Assembly (NCBI RefSeq): GCF_000092065.1 | Contig: NC_009363.1 | Location: 372,001 to 436,000, forward strand | Origin: Ostreococcus lucimarinus CCE9901 | Lineage: Eukaryota > Chlorophyta > Mamiellophyceae > Mamiellales > Bathycoccaceae | Length of the DNA: 64,000 nucleotides | Direction: 5' to 3' | Shown here: piece after piece, positions 55,916-64,000 of the stretch | Numbering within the stretch: position 1 is the stretch's first letter | How the letters are laid out: each line of letters opens with the position of its first letter | The notes under the pieces: generated by a model | What the model was told of the DNA's origin: nothing | What the model saw: only the letters and a program-made list of their open reading frames with translations | Databases searched by the model: none | Made by a program: the position numbers and the translations under genes

Positions 55916-57616
55916 ATGGACGCGCCGCACGCGCCGCGCGAACGGCGACCGCGACGCGACCTCGCGTGGTCGGCGGCGTTCCTGACGACGATCGGACTCG
56001 CGCTCGCGCTCGGCATCGCGGCGACGGCGACGACGACGACGACGCGCGACGCGAGGGACGCGCGCGCGCGGTGGACGGACGTGCGCGACGGAGGCGCGTG
56101 CTTGGTCGGGGACGAAAGCGCGTGGCGCGAGACGCTGGCGACGAACGCGGCGAGGATCGAGACGACGACGGGACGCGCGGCGAGCGCGCTGGGCCTGGGC
56201 GCGGCGAAAGGGCTGGGACGACGGTCGTCGGTGTTCTTGGGACGGCTGGGCGCGAACGAGAGCGCGGTGGAGGGAGATGACGACGGCGAGACGCTCGCGG
56301 ACGGCGCGGCGGTGATGCGAAGGTTCGCGCCGTGGGCGGCGAGCGCGTTCGCGGCGTCGTTCGCGCTCGGCGCGGGGCTGATGTACGCGCTGAAGAATCA
56401 CGCGCGCAGGGTGGTTTGGGGGGTGATGATCGCCGAGGTGGGGTTGATGGCGGCGTACACGCTGTACGCGATGATGACGCTCGATGGGAATTGGGTGCTG
56501 TTGTTGGTTTTCACGCTGCTCTCGGCGCTCGTGGCGTACACGTGGAGGGACGAGTTGAACTTGGTGGCGTCGATGATTTCTGTGTCGACGATTAGCTTGT
56601 CGGATAACCCGCACCTGGTGACGGTGACGATCGGTTTGCAGTGTCTCGTGATGGCGTTCGTGGCGCCGATGGCGTGGTTCGCCGTCCAGGCGTCGCAGCA
56701 CGGCTCGGCGATTATCAACCAATACGCCACCGAATTCAGTAACGACGCGTGCACTGGGTATTACGGTCAATCCGTCGATTGTTGCAAGTGGAACATCGAC
56801 AGTTGGGTGGGGCCTTATTACGCGCTCGTCGTCATAGCGTGCGTGTGGTTCACGTCGTGCGCGCTCGAAGCGCGCATGTACGTCATCGGAGGCGTCGTCT
56901 CGCAGTGGTACTTTGCCCCGGCCGGGACAAAGAGTTTCAAGGGCACGACGAGAACGTCCGTGAGTAACGCGTACGGACCGTCGTTTGGGACGATTGCGTA
57001 CGGCGGCTTCGTGATCACCGTCGTCGAAATAATTCGAAGCATGGCGAACAAGTCTCGCCGGGAACGCAACAATTACGGCAACCCGCTTTGTTGCCTCTTT
57101 TACGCGATGCTGGACTGCATCTTTGCCGTTATCGAGTACCTCAGTCGATTTGCCATGATTCAGGCTTCGATCACCGGCGAAGCGTTTTGCGATGCCGCGA
57201 GGAGCATCAACGATCTCCTCAAAAGAAACTTTCTCTTGGCGTACGGCGCGTACGCCTTTCCGAAACATATTTTGGGCTTCCTCGTCTTCGTCTTGGCCGC
57301 CCTTCTCGGCTACTGCGTCAACATTTTGAGCAAGCACGTCTTCGCCGCGAACTCCCTCGGCGCGATCGTCAACGGAATCGGCTCCTTCTTCATCGCTTAC
57401 ATCGTCCTCAGCTTCTTCGTCATGATTTTGCTCAACTGCGTCGACGCCGTCTTCGTCTGTTACGCCTTGGACAAGGATCGCGCCGCGGTGCACCATCCAG
57501 ACTTGCACAAAGTCTTCGACGAGGTCACGCGCAAGCAGCGCGCGATCGAAGAGTCCGATGCGGAGGGTATGGAAGAGCCATTGATCTCGGGCAAGCCCAA
57601 GTACGCGTCCATGTAG
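55916..57616 (+). CDS. Choline-transporter-like protein (SLC44/CTL family)
   Basis: 566 aa. An N-terminal helix (WSAAFLTTIGLALALGIA) is followed by a large loop, then about nine further helices. Family hallmarks are QWYFAPAGTKSFKG, SNAYGPSFGTIAYGGFVITV, RNNYGNPLCCLFYAMLDC and FCDAARSINDLLKRNFLLAY. The acidic C-terminus ends GMEEPLISGKPKYASM. SLC44 proteins move choline or ethanolamine across plasma and organelle membranes; the algal substrate is unproven. ATG 55916 gives the expected N-terminus. TGTAA lies 14 bp after the stop. Confidence 0.92.
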   Translation: MDAPHAPRERRPRRDLAWSAAFLTTIGLALALGIAATATTTTTRDARDARARWTDVRDGGACLVGDESAWRETLATNAARIETTTGRAASALGLGAAKGLGRRSSVFLGRLGANESAVEGDDDGETLADGAAVMRRFAPWAASAFAASFALGAGLMYALKNHARRVVWGVMIAEVGLMAAYTLYAMMTLDGNWVLLLVFTLLSALVAYTWRDELNLVASMISVSTISLSDNPHLVTVTIGLQCLVMAFVAPMAWFAVQASQHGSAIINQYATEFSNDACTGYYGQSVDCCKWNIDSWVGPYYALVVIACVWFTSCALEARMYVIGGVVSQWYFAPAGTKSFKGTTRTSVSNAYGPSFGTIAYGGFVITVVEIIRSMANKSRRERNNYGNPLCCLFYAMLDCIFAVIEYLSRFAMIQASITGEAFCDAARSINDLLKRNFLLAYGAYAFPKHILGFLVFVLAALLGYCVNILSKHVFAANSLGAIVNGIGSFFIAYIVLSFFVMILLNCVDAVFVCYALDKDRAAVHHPDLHKVFDEVTRKQRAIEESDAEGMEEPLISGKPKYASM

Positions 57617-57629
57617 AGCGCCCGCCGCG

Positions 57630-57634
57630 TGTAA
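57630..57634 (+). terminator. TGTAA polyadenylation-type motif after SLC44
   Basis: TGTAA 14 bp after the stop, within the 90 bp before the next gene's ATG. Confidence 0.35.
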
Positions 57635-57706
57635 AACAACTCAGTAACAGTGTGGAATCAGTTCCACGCCTCTCTCCCCGCCGCACTTCCCGTCGCGCGT
57701 CCCGGC

Positions 57707-59320
57707 ATGTGGCGCCGGCGCGCGGGCACCGCCCTGAAGGCCACGCTCGCGGCGTACACCGCCGCCGAGCTCACCGCCTTCGTCGGGCACCAGCGACGCA
57801 TCGCGAGCGTCGAAAACGCCCCCACGCGCAAGCTCGACCCAAACTTTGACGTCAAGGCGCACGCCGCGTGGTTCGCCCGCGAGCTGCGACGGGAGCCGAA
57901 CCCGCGGCGATTGTTCGAAGAAGTCTTCAACGATCGCGCGATCGAGACGATACCGCGGAACCGCGCGCACGCGATGCTGTGCTTTTACCTGAGCGCGAAG
58001 GAGGCGAACGAGTTCGCGAGCGGGACGTACCCGAGCGTCATCACGCGACGCGCGGATTCGTTGCTGCGAGAGCTCGAACGCGCGCATGGATTGAAATTTG
58101 CGCGCGATTGCCCGGTGTGGCCGGCGAAACTCGGGGATGAGCGATTGGCGGATGTGGTGGAGGACGAGCGGAAGGCGGCGGAGAGCACGGTGGCGGCGGG
58201 CGCCAAGGCGGTGGGGGATTGGAATCACGGCGTGTGGCGGTGGGTGATGCGATCTTTCGGGTACAGAGAATCGAGAATATCGAGTCCGGTTGAGGGCACG
58301 CCGGATTTCATACGGACAAATACGCATAACATTACGGCGTGGTACAAGCCTTTGGCGTTGCGGTTTATGATTTGGCGGTACAGAGAGCGAAGCGAGAGGA
58401 CGCTCAGGGCGAATGGGTTTAAGATGTACAGGGACGTAGACACCGACGTGAAACTGTGGGTGCGCATTCCTGAGGAGTGCTCGACGGATACGGTGCTTTA
58501 CTTTCTACACGGCTTTGGCATGGGCGTGCCGCCTTACACGTCGTTCATAGAAAAGTTACCAAAGGACAGAATAGTGGTTTGTCCCGAGTGGCCGAACATT
58601 TCGTACGGACTGGATCGGTCGCACGAGTACCCAACGCCGCGAGAACTATCGAATGTGCTCGCGCGCACCGTTGAGCGCGTGCAAGACGAGAAGTTGCTGC
58701 TGTATCCGCAAATCGAAGAAGTCGACGACGCGCGTTGGTATCGCGAACGCTTTGGCGGTTGGTTTCGTAAGAAGCCATCAAAGCGCGAGATCACGAAGTG
58801 CGACGTCATCGCACACTCATACGGCACAGTAGTGCTCACTGGTTTCAAGCGGCACTTCCCCGAAATGTTGCGACGTTGTGTGTACATCGATCCGGTGTGC
58901 TTTCTGCCGGCATTTGGGAGCTATCTCAAGTACGCGTACGACGACCATTTGCTTGAGTGGCAAAACCTCATGCATTACGTGTCCAATAAACTCGCCAATC
59001 CAGACGAGCCTATGGATCTTTTTAACATCCTTTTGAGTTCGTGGTTTGTCAAGGGCGATGTTGGCACGCAGCAGTTGATGAAGCGCTTGTTGTTCCCGCA
59101 CGAGGCTTGGGAACGCGGACCGATGACGAGCGAAGATATGATCGTGCTCTCGGGTTTGGATGAAATAGTCGCGTCGAAAGAAGTGTCCACGCGTTTACGT
59201 ATCGCTTGGCCTAGCGTGCGTATGATTTACGAGAAACAGTGGCAGCACGGCGGGTTTTTACTAGAGCCTGACCCCCACGACGTAGTTCCTCGCATTATTC
59301 GTTTTGTGAGCAAAGTTTAG
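57707..59320 (+). CDS. Alpha/beta hydrolase with long N-terminal region
   Basis: 537 aa. The first ~250 residues are helical with no recognised domain. The alpha/beta fold starts at DVKLWVRIPEECSTDTVLYF, with oxyanion region FLHGFGMGVPP, nucleophile elbow AHSYG (Ser371, Ala replacing the first Gly of GxSxG), an acid candidate in LSGLDEIVAS and His in QWQHGGFLLEP. It could be a lipase or esterase; substrate unknown. The GTG at 57650 is not used because ATG 57707 is the first ATG. It starts 90 bp after SLC44 in the same direction. Confidence 0.8.
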   Translation: MWRRRAGTALKATLAAYTAAELTAFVGHQRRIASVENAPTRKLDPNFDVKAHAAWFARELRREPNPRRLFEEVFNDRAIETIPRNRAHAMLCFYLSAKEANEFASGTYPSVITRRADSLLRELERAHGLKFARDCPVWPAKLGDERLADVVEDERKAAESTVAAGAKAVGDWNHGVWRWVMRSFGYRESRISSPVEGTPDFIRTNTHNITAWYKPLALRFMIWRYRERSERTLRANGFKMYRDVDTDVKLWVRIPEECSTDTVLYFLHGFGMGVPPYTSFIEKLPKDRIVVCPEWPNISYGLDRSHEYPTPRELSNVLARTVERVQDEKLLLYPQIEEVDDARWYRERFGGWFRKKPSKREITKCDVIAHSYGTVVLTGFKRHFPEMLRRCVYIDPVCFLPAFGSYLKYAYDDHLLEWQNLMHYVSNKLANPDEPMDLFNILLSSWFVKGDVGTQQLMKRLLFPHEAWERGPMTSEDMIVLSGLDEIVASKEVSTRLRIAWPSVRMIYEKQWQHGGFLLEPDPHDVVPRIIRFVSKV

Positions 59321-59373
59321 ATATTAGACACCGTTTAGAACAATAGAGATTCTTTGAATAGGAAACAAATGGT

Positions 59374-61533
59374 CTAGGTTAAAACGCCCATTCTCTTCAA
59401 GAATGGGTCCAGTGACGCGCCTCTTCCGAGGAAATTTTGCAACATGCTGTCGCCGTCCACCGTAGCGCACGGGGACAAAATCGTCTCTCTGTATTTGCGG
59501 CCGAGCGCCGGATCACACACGTTCGGTTTCTTCGCCTCGAATTCACTGAATAAATCCGCAGCGAACGCTTCACTCCACAAGTATCCGTAGTAACCAGCGG
59601 CATATCCCATCATCGGGTGATACCAACTCGCCGCAGGGAACGCCCCCTCGACGCTCGGAATTTTGCTCAACGACTCGGTTATGACGTTGTAGAAGTCAAT
59701 TGTGTCGTGTTTTTCACCTTCGAACTCGTACGGGCCCGGGCCACCGTGCACCGCTAAGTCAAAGAGCGCCATCGAGATAAAACGCGAGCGAGCGTAGCCT
59801 TCGAGCGCTCCGCGGCTCGCGCTCAACGCGTCGATGTCATCTTCGGGTAAACTGTCTCCCGTTTCGTAGTGCTTCGACAAACGCCGAAGGACCTCGGGTT
59901 GCCAGACAAAGTTTTCGAGCATCATCGACGGCACTTCCAGGAAATCCTGCTCTACGCCCCCCGGCCATGGCACCGCGCTCCATGCCCACGCGTGCACGCT
60001 GTATTTGCTCTTGCTCAATACGCAGTGCATGACGTGACCGAATTCGTGAAAGAACGTCTCAACTTCGCGAAAGCGCAACAGCGCGGGTTTGCCATCCGCC
60101 CCCGGCTTGCTCAGATTACCTATGTTCACGCATGCGGCGGTAACAACATCATCGCCGTCTTCGAAAGCGGGGCGCAATGGATACACACACTGATGCGCGT
60201 ATTTCCCAGGCCGAGGGAACAAATCGAGATAAAAGAATCCCAACACCTGTTGTTCACCCCCCGCCTCGCGAACCGAATAGCACTCCACCTCCTCGTGCCA
60301 CACCTCGGCGTCGACGCGCGCGAACGTTAGGCCGAGCAAGTTTTGATACGTGCTCAAAATTTCGTGTTTCACGTGCTCGAGAGGAAAATACTCGCGAATC
60401 TTCGCCTCGTTGACGCCGAGCGTCGCCTTATACTTGGTCGAGTAGTACGACACGTCCCAGCTCTGCAGCGGGCCGGCGTTCGGGCCTTCTTCCTCGTCCT
60501 TCAGCTTTTGTAAGTCCGTAAGATCTTCGTGAAGCTTGCCTTGCGCTTTATCGAGCAAGTCTCTCAAGAAAGCTTCCGCACGCGCCGGTGTGCTCGCCAT
60601 CTTTGGCTTCAACATGTACTCGGCGTGCGACGCGTACCCGAGCATTTGCGCGCATTCGTTTCGCAACTCGATGACGCGAAGGAATCGATCGGTGTTCACG
60701 TCTTGGCACTGCTTTGCCTTGGCTTCCGCCATGCGTTTACGCGTCGAAGCTCGCCTCGCAAACTGCAGCACGGGCATGATGTCCGGTGCGATGAGACCAA
60801 CGCGACGCGTGCCCTCCATATCGCCCTGCGCGTAGGCGCTTACGTCGACACCGTCCAATTCGGCCTCGGCAAAATCTACGCATGTCGCGTCCTCATTCAA
60901 CGCAGCGCAAAAGCTCGAGCATAGCGCCTCGATTTCTCCGAGCTTACTCATGAGCACCTCTTGTTTCTCGGCGCTCAACGCCGCACCGTTCCTCTCAAAC
61001 TCTCGCATCAAATACTCGCTCGCGCGTCTCGCCTCGCTCGTCGGCGCCGCGTCCGCGCCGACCGCTTTCATCGCCTCGTACACCTCCCTTCGCGCGAATG
61101 TCCCGTCAAACATCGCTTTCAACTTATCCTTCGCCTTCGTGCTCGCCTCTCGCACGTCGCGTTCGCGATGCGTCATCGCCGGAAGCGTCGCCGCGGCGCT
61201 CGCCTCGCTCGCGCGTCCAAGCGCGCGCAGCGTCGTTGAAAACGTCGATTCCCACGTCGTCCCGCGCGCGGCGTCGCGCAGCGCGCGCTCGTACTCGGAG
61301 ACGATCGTCGTTACCAACGCATCGACGCCATCGGCGGTGATATCAGAGGTGAAGCGCGGCGTCGAGGGCGGTGCGGGCGCGACGGTGACTGGCGAAGCCT
61401 GGACGCGCATTCGTCTCGCGCGCGGCGGCGGTGCGCGCGCGCCGGGCGCGACGACGCGCGGAGTCGACGCGTGACCAACGACGCGTCTCGCACCGTTCTC
61501 GACGAGCGTTTTGGCGAGCGCGCTCGCGCGCAT
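59374..61533 (-). CDS. M3-family organellar oligopeptidase (OOP/thimet type)
   Basis: 719 aa. The N-terminal ~50 residues (MRASALAKTLVENGARRVVG) suggest dual plastid/mitochondrial import. The zinc site HEFGHVMH (near 494) is followed by the second-ligand helix LEVPSMMLENFVWQPEVL and the substrate-binding YHPMMGYAAGYYGYLWSEAFA. It degrades short peptides, including cleaved transit peptides in plant organelles. Complete, with the normal spacing of the family. ATG 61533 is the first codon of the presequence. Confidence 0.93.
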   Translation of the reverse strand: MRASALAKTLVENGARRVVGHASTPRVVAPGARAPPPRARRMRVQASPVTVAPAPPSTPRFTSDITADGVDALVTTIVSEYERALRDAARGTTWESTFSTTLRALGRASEASAAATLPAMTHRERDVREASTKAKDKLKAMFDGTFARREVYEAMKAVGADAAPTSEARRASEYLMREFERNGAALSAEKQEVLMSKLGEIEALCSSFCAALNEDATCVDFAEAELDGVDVSAYAQGDMEGTRRVGLIAPDIMPVLQFARRASTRKRMAEAKAKQCQDVNTDRFLRVIELRNECAQMLGYASHAEYMLKPKMASTPARAEAFLRDLLDKAQGKLHEDLTDLQKLKDEEEGPNAGPLQSWDVSYYSTKYKATLGVNEAKIREYFPLEHVKHEILSTYQNLLGLTFARVDAEVWHEEVECYSVREAGGEQQVLGFFYLDLFPRPGKYAHQCVYPLRPAFEDGDDVVTAACVNIGNLSKPGADGKPALLRFREVETFFHEFGHVMHCVLSKSKYSVHAWAWSAVPWPGGVEQDFLEVPSMMLENFVWQPEVLRRLSKHYETGDSLPEDDIDALSASRGALEGYARSRFISMALFDLAVHGGPGPYEFEGEKHDTIDFYNVITESLSKIPSVEGAFPAASWYHPMMGYAAGYYGYLWSEAFAADLFSEFEAKKPNVCDPALGRKYRETILSPCATVDGDSMLQNFLGRGASLDPFLKRMGVLT

Positions 61534-61685
61534 GTCACGGAGTGGCGCGGCGAGTCGGGACGGGACGCGCTACGCGGCGACGCGGCGACGCGCTCGCGGA
61601 CGGCTTGAGTCGCTAGAGAATCTACTGATATTGACGATGACTAAATGGTTGAGCACTCGACGCGCGCGCGCCGAACGAGGGAAAT

Positions 61686-62960
61686 CTAGAGGTATCGCAC
61701 CAACGACGTGAAGAAGTGCTTGTCCGTGCACGCGCGATGCCACACGAAGGACGTCTTCGCCTTGAAACCGCCCTCGGTGGGGATATTTTGCACCCAATCC
61801 TCCACGTCTGATTCGGATTTCGTGGGCGATCCCGTGCGCGCGGCGGATTCGGCTGACTCTAACATCGCAGCCTTGCGCTTCGCGTGGGCGTCCGTCTCCA
61901 TGTCGTCGCGGCTGTCTTCGTAGTCGTCGTCCGAATCGCGCATTAATCCTAAAGCCTCTTTCCTCATGTCCGTGCGCTCGCGACGGCGCGTCATGTCGTT
62001 GAATAGGTTCACGCAGAAGATAGCCATCTCCAATCCGTGCCCGATGAGCGGAGGCCCCCACGTGGACCAAGACTCGTGCATCACCGCCTTTTGAATCGTC
62101 GCCCCGAGCCCGCCCGCGACGGACAGCGCTAATCGCATGTAACTCATCGCCCCCGAACCTTTGGAGTGTACGGACTCCCACAACTGCGGCACGTATCGCG
62201 TGGTTTCTAAAACTGCGTTCGTCAACCCTAAGAAAATCGCATAACGTTCAAACTCAAAACACGTCGATCCGAACAACATCCTCGCGACGGGCGCCGCGAG
62301 CAACGCGCACGGCACCGCCCACAACGCTAACCCGTACCACGCCGCCTTACGCTTAGACATGACGTACCCAAAGTATTCCGTCTTGCGATCGCTCGTGAAG
62401 TGCGCCGCGAGCGGGTAGAGCGGTATCCACAGCAACGTGTAAATCAACGTGTAATACAGCGTCAACAGCGACGCCTGACACCGCTCGTACTCGTACCCCG
62501 CCGCTCCCGCGACGCACCGTCGGATCTGCTCGTAATGCAGAATGAACACATTCATCGTCGCGCACACGTTCGACACGTTCATCAGCGCCAACGAGCTCAG
62601 CGACAGCCCCTCCGAAGTCCCCAACACCACCACCTTCAGGTACTGCGGCACCGCCCCGAGCACGCACCCGCTGATGAAGACGAACATCACCGCCGTCGCC
62701 GCGTCGCTCGAGCGATACGCGTCGACGAAGCACGACGTGTCCGTCACCGGCCGGAAATCGACGCCGTCGGTGATGATTTTCGCGTGTTCGTTCAAGTCAT
62801 CGAGCGACGACGTCCCGCGCGTCTTCGCCGCGCCGAGTCGCCGCAGCGTCGCCGCGCCGGCGTCCGCGACGCCGCTCGCGGACGTCGACGCGCTCGAGGC
62901 CGTGCGTCCGAGCGCGGCGACGCGTCCGAGCGTCGCCTCGACGACCGACGCGAGCACCAT
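61686..62960 (-). CDS. PQ-loop repeat membrane protein
   Basis: 424 aa with seven likely helices. Two PQ motifs are visible: VLGAVPQYLKVVVLGTSEGL and TRYVPQLWESVHSKGSGAMS, each followed by a helix with Ser/Asn-rich face, as in lysosomal and vacuolar amino-acid exporters and MPDU1-type proteins. The C-terminal ~90 residues are acidic and cytosolic (MRDSDDDYEDSRDDMETDAH). Substrate unknown. ATG 62960 (MVLASVVEATLG) is used; the longer frame upstream is Arg-rich and lacks ATG support. Confidence 0.8.
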   Translation of the reverse strand: MVLASVVEATLGRVAALGRTASSASTSASGVADAGAATLRRLGAAKTRGTSSLDDLNEHAKIITDGVDFRPVTDTSCFVDAYRSSDAATAVMFVFISGCVLGAVPQYLKVVVLGTSEGLSLSSLALMNVSNVCATMNVFILHYEQIRRCVAGAAGYEYERCQASLLTLYYTLIYTLLWIPLYPLAAHFTSDRKTEYFGYVMSKRKAAWYGLALWAVPCALLAAPVARMLFGSTCFEFERYAIFLGLTNAVLETTRYVPQLWESVHSKGSGAMSYMRLALSVAGGLGATIQKAVMHESWSTWGPPLIGHGLEMAIFCVNLFNDMTRRRERTDMRKEALGLMRDSDDDYEDSRDDMETDAHAKRKAAMLESAESAARTGSPTKSESDVEDWVQNIPTEGGFKAKTSFVWHRACTDKHFFTSLVRYL

Positions 62961-63086
62961 GCGCGCCGTTCTGGCGCCGTGGGTGTTGCGGGGCGGTCGC
63001 AGACGCCGACGCGCGGCGACGCGCGGCGACGCGCGCGCGCTCGAGCGCGCGAATCGCGCGAATCGCGCGCGGGCGTTCGAGCGCGC

Positions 63087-63875
63087 ATGCGCGGACTCGC
63101 GCGCGCGCTCGCGCTCGCGGACGCGCGCGCGTGGACGCGCGGACGCGCGCGCGCGGGACGGATGGCGTCGAGCGCGCGCGACGGCGACGGCGATGGCGAC
63201 GCGAAGCGGTCGATGCGCCGCGCGGCGCGGGACGCGCTGAGACTGATGACGACGGAGGCGATGCGCGCCGCGGACGCGGCGATCGCGGGACGGTTGAGGG
63301 AGATGAAGGCGTCGGCGAACGCGCGGCGCGTCGGCGCGTACTTGGCGAGCGAACGCCTGCGAGAGTGCTCGATGGCGACGTACATCGACGACGCCGCGGT
63401 GCGAGGGGCGACGGACGACGTCATGGTTTTCGTGCCGATCGTTGACGACGCCGGGTCGTCGTCGATGCGCATGCTTCACGTGCGAGACGTCGAGGCGGAC
63501 GCGACTCGCGGCGCGTACGATTTGGCCGAGCCGCGCGAGACGTACGCGGACGGGTCGCGGCGCTTAGACGCGGTGAGGGACATCGCGAAGGTTGGCGCGT
63601 TGGACGTCGTCGTCGTTCCTGGCGTGGCGTTCGGCGAGGATGGGCGCAGACTCGGTCGCGGAGGCGGGTATTACGACGCGTTTTTGACGCGGTACGCCGA
63701 CGAGGCGGCGCGCGTCGGCGCGACGCCGCCACTCGTCGTCGCCCTCGCGTACGGGTGTCAAGTCTACCCCCCAGGTGCCGTTCCCGTGGACGCGCACGAT
63801 AAGTTAGTCGATATCATCGTCACCGAAACCCGCACGATCGCGTGCACCGACCGAGGCGTCGCCGCGGCGTCGTAA
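63087..63875 (+). CDS. MTHFS: 5-formyltetrahydrofolate cyclo-ligase
   Basis: 262 aa; recycles 5-formyl-THF to 5,10-methenyl-THF with ATP. Motifs are MRRAARDALRLMTTEAM, GAYLASERLRE, VVVPGVAFGEDGRRLGRGGGY (the phosphate loop GRGGGYYD) and VALAYGCQVYP. The first 25 residues (MRGLARALALADARAWTRGR) fit a mitochondrial presequence; a cytosolic form could start at Met 63162. Divergent from the PQ-loop gene by 126 bp. Confidence 0.92.
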   Translation: MRGLARALALADARAWTRGRARAGRMASSARDGDGDGDAKRSMRRAARDALRLMTTEAMRAADAAIAGRLREMKASANARRVGAYLASERLRECSMATYIDDAAVRGATDDVMVFVPIVDDAGSSSMRMLHVRDVEADATRGAYDLAEPRETYADGSRRLDAVRDIAKVGALDVVVVPGVAFGEDGRRLGRGGGYYDAFLTRYADEAARVGATPPLVVALAYGCQVYPPGAVPVDAHDKLVDIIVTETRTIACTDRGVAAAS

Positions 63876-63917
63876 CCGCCGCACTGCGGGACGCGCCGTG
63901 GCGACGGCTCGCGCGTC

Positions 63918-64000
63918 ATGTCCGACACCGTGAGCGATTTTTGGCGCCAAAAATACGAAACAGACGCGCGAAAAAACTGGGACGTCTTTTACAAGACGCA
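63918..64000 (+). CDS. METTL2/6/8-type tRNA methyltransferase, 5' fragment
   Basis: 27 codons before the window ends: MSDTVSDFWRQKYETDARKN then WDVFYKT. The order FWxxKYExDAxKNWDxFYK is the opening of METTL6/METTL2/8 and yeast Trm140/ABP140 proteins, which form 3-methylcytidine-32 in tRNA. Too short for subfamily. The start is 42 bp after the cyclo-ligase stop. Confidence 0.7.
   Translation, partial: MSDTVSDFWRQKYETDARKNWDVFYKT

Noticed and set aside
55670-57508. 612-codon minus-strand open frame
   Set aside because: Antisense to the SLC44 gene, Arg/His-rich shadow.
1-64000. Prokaryotic or viral origin suggested by intronless, tightly packed genes
   Set aside because: SEC23, UPF1, MTR4, SEC10, RPS9 with spliceosomal introns and plastid transit peptides show a nuclear eukaryotic genome.

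Overview
The window is nuclear DNA from a very small green alga of the Ostreococcus type (Mamiellophyceae). This rests on plant-type proteins with plastid transit peptides (cystathionine beta-lyase, thylakoid FtsH, ClpR, a DUF98 chorismate-lyase-like enzyme, an organellar DNA polymerase), typical eukaryotic proteins (SEC23, SEC10, UPF1, MTR4, RPS9), a GC-rich and extremely compact layout, few and short introns, and TGTAA motifs just downstream of several stop codons. Species assignment is inference. No rRNA, tRNA, CRISPR array, transposon or prophage was recognised.

Layout. 1-12.4 kb: 5' end of RPS9 (split by an intron), pirin, HscB/Jac1 co-chaperone, a long coiled-coil protein, cystathionine beta-lyase, DUF98 protein, S-adenosylhomocysteine hydrolase, an Arc1p/AIMP1-like tRNA-binding protein and pantothenate synthetase. 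12.5-25.8 kb: SEC23, an SMP/C2 membrane-contact protein, a plastid TPR-like protein, dihydroneopterin aldolase, an SLC25A44-like carrier, a small coiled-coil protein, a CorA/Mrs2-like magnesium transporter, an RsmB/NSUN-like RNA m5C methyltransferase and exocyst SEC10. 25.9-37.3 kb: class II aldolase, family-16 protein methyltransferase, a secreted saposin-like protein, organellar DNA polymerase A, UPF1 and a YqaJ-like nuclease. 37.4-49.1 kb: a GlpT-like plastid transporter, a terminal nucleotidyltransferase, FtsH, a small basic protein, an RMI2-like OB-fold protein, a RING-CH E3 ligase, a small secreted cysteine protein, a plastid membrane protein and a MYCBP-like protein. 49.2-64.0 kb: MTR4, a small nuclear-type protein, an OPR/FASTK-like organelle RNA protein, ClpR, an SLC44 choline-transporter-like protein, an alpha/beta hydrolase, an M3 oligopeptidase, a PQ-loop membrane protein, 5-formyl-THF cyclo-ligase and the start of a METTL2/6/8-type methyltransferase.

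Functional threads. Methyl-group and folate metabolism recurs (cystathionine beta-lyase and SAHH both release homocysteine; FolB and 5-formyl-THF cyclo-ligase are folate enzymes). So does RNA quality control (UPF1, MTR4, terminal nucleotidyltransferase) and plastid/organelle maintenance (FtsH, ClpR, DNA polymerase A, OPR protein, M3 oligopeptidase). The genes are individually transcribed eukaryotic units, not operons. Many are divergent pairs with 25-300 bp between start codons, or convergent pairs with 17-80 bp between stops.

Eight introns could be resolved by restoring protein frame. Each lies near the 5' end of its gene, begins GTGCG or GTACG, has a CTGAC (once CTAAC) branch-site-like motif shortly before the acceptor, and ends in AG. 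They run from 64 to 409 nt. Several start codons were moved from the longest open frame to the first in-frame ATG, because in this GC-rich DNA open frames run far beyond genes on both strands.
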